A DNA stretch of 7,001 bases from an uncultured Clostridia bacterium (lineage in GTDB: Bacteria; Bacillota; Clostridia; Christensenellales; CAG-314), in NCBI GenBank assembly GCA_934177025.1, contig CAKPPA010000057.1:1-7001 (forward strand). Direction: 5' to 3'. The notes beneath the pieces were generated by a model that was not told where the DNA came from, made no database searches, and saw nothing but the letters and a program-made list of their open reading frames with translations. Within the stretch, counting starts at the first letter, position 1. Every line of letters starts with the position of its first letter. This document shows, piece by piece, positions 5,086 to 7,001 of the stretch. Made by a program: the position numbers and the translations under genes.

Positions 5086-6553
5086 TTTTAACGGACTGAA
5101 ATTTAACATCTGGTTTTATTTCGTCATTTTTGCGCTGCTGATCATTTCCGTGCTTTGGATTTTTCAAATTATGTTTTTGAACAGCAGCTACACGTCGATG
5201 AAAATTCGGGAAGTGGAGCGCATCGGCAACAGCCTTGCGGCAACGTACGAAAAACCAAACTTTGCGGACGAAGTGCAACGCGTGGCGTTTAACAGTTCCG
5301 TCATGGTGCTGGTGTTCGAAGTCGAGGGCGAAAACGTGCGCTATCTTGCGGCCTCCAACGGGTTTGGCGGGCTGGAGGAGGATTTAAAAATCGACGAGGA
5401 ATCCATGCAAAAGTTTTTAACGCACATGGAGCAAAGCGACGGCGGACGGGCGCACTACGTGCAAAAGTATTCGCTGGATCGGCGCATGCTGATTTACGGC
5501 GTTTCGCTACACAATCGGCCGGATGTTTACATGTACATTAACGCACCTTTAACGCCGGTGGACATTACGACCAACATTTTAAGGGATCAGTTGGTTATCG
5601 TAACAATCATTGCGTTCGGGCTGGCGTTCATTCTGTCCTTTTTCATTTCCTCGCAATTAAGTAAGCCGATTGTCAAAATGAGCGAGGCCGCAAAAAAACT
5701 TGCCAAAGGGGATTACGGTGTTCGCTTCGAGGGAAACGGCTACACCGAAGTGGATAAACTTAGCGACACTTTGAATTATGCAACGGAGGAATTGGAAAAC
5801 ACCGACAAGTTGCGTAAGGAATTGATTGCCAACGTGTCGCACGATTTACGCACGCCGCTGACGCTCATTAAGTCCTATGCGGAAATGATTCGCGACCTTT
5901 CCGGCGAAAACAAGGTTCGTCGTGAGGAGCATTTGAACATTATCATTAACGAAACGGATCGTTTGTCAAAACTCGTCAACGATTTGCTGGCACTGTCGAA
6001 AATGCAGGCAGGTTCGGACGAGCTGATGCTGGAAAAATTTAATCTTTCCGAATTGGTGGATCGCGTCGTGCAGCATTTCCAAATTTTGGTGGAAAATCAG
6101 GGCTACACCATAAGCACGTTGATTGCACGCGGCATTTGGGTGCGTGCGGACGAAAACAAAATCGAACAGGTCATTTACAACCTTGTCAGTAACGCCGTAA
6201 ACTACACAGGTGCGGATAAGTTCATTGAAATTCGCCTGTCGAAGGAAAACGGCATTGCGCGGTTCGAGGTGGAGGACACGGGCAAAGGCCTTACCAAAAA
6301 GGAAAAGGAACAAATTTGGGATCGCTACTATCGTTCCGCCGAGGCGCACAAACGCTCCAAAATCGGAACGGGCTTGGGACTAAACATCGTAAAAAAAATC
6401 CTTGAGGCGCACAAAGCGGAGTATGGCGTGGATAGCGTCGTCAACAAAGGCAGTGTGTTCTATTTCGAACTGCCGATGGCTTCGGAAAACGAGCCGAGCG
6501 AAGTTGCTCCGCAAGGGGAATCGGCTTTGCCGCCGACAACGGCCGAACGCTAA
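5069..6553 (+). CDS. Membrane sensor histidine kinase, HAMP/HisKA/HATPase_c
   Basis: This 494-residue kinase phosphorylates the response regulator encoded just upstream. It has a short basic N-terminus, TM1 (about 14-37), an extracytoplasmic sensor region (about 38-172), TM2 (about 175-195) and a HAMP linker starting near SKPIVKMSEAAKKL (198-211). The dimerization and phosphotransfer domain carries His258 in NVSHDLRTPL. The ATPase domain carries Asn375 (N box), DTGKG with Asp403 (G1), an IWDRYYR ATP-lid motif, and GTGLGL at 433-438 (G2). The last 20 or so residues are a Pro/Glu-rich tail with no domain. No PAS domain is evident between HAMP and HisKA, which argues against a classical PhoR. 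The ATG lies inside the regulator's last codons (17-base overlap) without a strong Shine-Dalgarno, which suggests translational coupling. The sensor region is of a size that fits a PAS/Cache-type fold, but its ligand cannot be named. Confidence 0.95.
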   Translation: MKKKFDFNGLKFNIWFYFVIFALLIISVLWIFQIMFLNSSYTSMKIREVERIGNSLAATYEKPNFADEVQRVAFNSSVMVLVFEVEGENVRYLAASNGFGGLEEDLKIDEESMQKFLTHMEQSDGGRAHYVQKYSLDRRMLIYGVSLHNRPDVYMYINAPLTPVDITTNILRDQLVIVTIIAFGLAFILSFFISSQLSKPIVKMSEAAKKLAKGDYGVRFEGNGYTEVDKLSDTLNYATEELENTDKLRKELIANVSHDLRTPLTLIKSYAEMIRDLSGENKVRREEHLNIIINETDRLSKLVNDLLALSKMQAGSDELMLEKFNLSELVDRVVQHFQILVENQGYTISTLIARGIWVRADENKIEQVIYNLVSNAVNYTGADKFIEIRLSKENGIARFEVEDTGKGLTKKEKEQIWDRYYRSAEAHKRSKIGTGLGLNIVKKILEAHKAEYGVDSVVNKGSVFYFELPMASENEPSEVAPQGESALPPTTAER

Positions 6554-6601
6554 AAGCACAACGCCAAAGGTTTTCACTTTTTTGTTTTAAGTCGGCTGAC
6601 G

Positions 6602-6639
6602 GAAGCCCCCGAACAAAGGCGTCCGAAAAAGGGGACTTC
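6602..6639 (+). ncRNA. Imperfect hairpin in the 3' tail of the kinase transcript
   Basis: GAAG (6602-6605) plus CCCC (6607-6610) pair with GGGG (6631-6634) plus CTTC (6636-6639), leaving one C-A mismatch and a 20-base loop. The 3' arm contains the GGGG that would act as Shine-Dalgarno for the tiny ORF at 6640. It could be 3' UTR structure, an sRNA element or chance. Confidence 0.35.
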
Positions 6640-6726
6640 GTGGTTACGGAAAAAGGAAAACCGCGGGACGAAAAACGCCGAAAATTTTCGATGCGCAAAA
6701 AGGGAAAAGCAAAGGTTCAAAAGTAG
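6640..6726 (+). CDS. Possible tiny basic peptide of 28 residues (doubtful)
   Basis: A GTG start at 6640 has an A/G-rich AAGGGGAC about 4 bases upstream. It opens a 28-codon frame ending in TAG (6724-6726) inside the stem of the following terminator. The peptide is strongly Lys/Arg-rich, with FSMRKKGKAKV near its end, and has no recognised domain. Base composition alone would produce such a peptide in A/G-rich DNA, and the start is GTG with a tight spacer. I do not recognise it, and it may well not be translated. Confidence 0.15.
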   Translation: MVTEKGKPRDEKRRKFSMRKKGKAKVQK

Positions 6727-6749
6727 TCGCAAAAGCGACTACTTTTTTT
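6719..6749 (+). terminator. Rho-independent terminator of the two-component operon
   Basis: A perfect 12-bp stem, AAAAGTAGTCGC (6719-6730) with GCGACTACTTTT (6735-6746), has an AAAA loop and a run of seven T (6743-6749). It is the first good terminator after the kinase stop, leaving a 3' tail of about 165 bases. Confidence 0.95.
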
Positions 6750-6944
6750 GTAAGGTAAGGAACTTTTTTAAAAAAACAAAAAAAGGGAAAATTCGGGCAA
6801 AACAAAAAACGGGGGAGCAGTACCGCGTTTTAGGGGCGTTTTTCGAAAAAATTCGGAAAAAGCACGAAAAAGAAAGGCGAAAATCAGGAAGAAAATTTTC
6901 TGAAAAATTCTTCGAAAAAAGTTTAAAAATCTATAAAAAAGTAG
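6750..6944. other. A-rich intergenic stretch, possible UP element at its end
   Basis: No gene with a credible start is visible in either direction. The + strand is dominated by A-runs. Repeated A/T tracts between about 6885 and 6940, directly before TTGACA, are the kind of sequence that can act as an UP element for a strong promoter. Confidence 0.5.
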
Positions 6945-6974
6945 TTGACATAAGTAGAGGGGAAGTGGTAATAT
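6945..6974 (+). promoter_or_regulatory. Strong sigmaA-type promoter reading out of the window
   Basis: A consensus -35 TTGACA (6945-6950) and a -10 TAATAT (6969-6974) are separated by 18 bases. TG at 6966-6967 makes an extended -10. Transcription should start near 6981. The downstream bases switch abruptly to GC-rich (AGAGGCGGCGCGGA), which would suit a stable RNA or a structured leader, but the gene itself is beyond the window. Confidence 0.85.
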
Positions 6975-7001
6975 GTAAAGGCTGTCGAGAGGCGGCGCGG
7001 A

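Noticed and set aside
6679..6690. Perfect 12-base palindrome CGAAAATTTTCG
   Set aside because: Such A/T-centred palindromes are expected by chance in this composition, and it lies within the doubtful tiny frame with no promoter beside it.

Overview
The window looks like a piece of chromosome from a Bacillota (Firmicutes), probably of the class Clostridia. The evidence is a K+-type membrane pyrophosphatase, a YloB/SERCA-like calcium P-type ATPase, an OmpR-type two-component pair with an IWDRYYR-type ATP lid, purine-rich Shine-Dalgarno sites, a TTG start, and A-rich intergenic DNA with sigmaA-like promoters. No species can be named from the sequence alone. All protein-coding genes are on the + strand. 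I see no transposase, phage gene, CRISPR array, tRNA or rRNA gene.

Layout. Bases 1-1049 are the C-terminal half of a membrane-bound ion-pumping pyrophosphatase (hppA), closed by a UUCG-tetraloop terminator. Bases 1050-1577 have no convincing gene. They hold a degenerate 13-bp tandem repeat, a second terminator-like hairpin, a 33-bp tandem duplication in a nearly T-free stretch, and a putative promoter with a small inverted repeat. Bases 1578-4232 encode an apparently intact P-type Ca2+-transporting ATPase starting at TTG. A 22-bp duplicated segment with a cre-like core straddles its stop codon. Bases 4402-5085 and 5069-6553 encode a response regulator and its sensor histidine kinase, overlapping by 17 bases and so almost certainly one operon. 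A structured 3' tail, possibly with a tiny basic ORF, leads into a strong terminator ending near 6749. The last 200 bases are A-rich and lead to a near-consensus promoter (TTGACA, 18 bp, extended TGnTAATAT) whose transcript starts around 6981 and runs out of the window.

How the genes may work together. The pyrophosphatase uses PPi hydrolysis to export Na+ and/or H+, and the P-type ATPase uses ATP to export Ca2+, so both maintain membrane cation gradients. Terminators and separate promoters suggest independent transcription units. The two-component system may sense an envelope or ionic signal, but nothing in the window proves that it controls its neighbours. I found no clear evidence of an undescribed system. 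The most unusual parts are the repeat-rich 1104-1377 region, the duplicated cre-like element at the ATPase stop, and the structured tail after the kinase.
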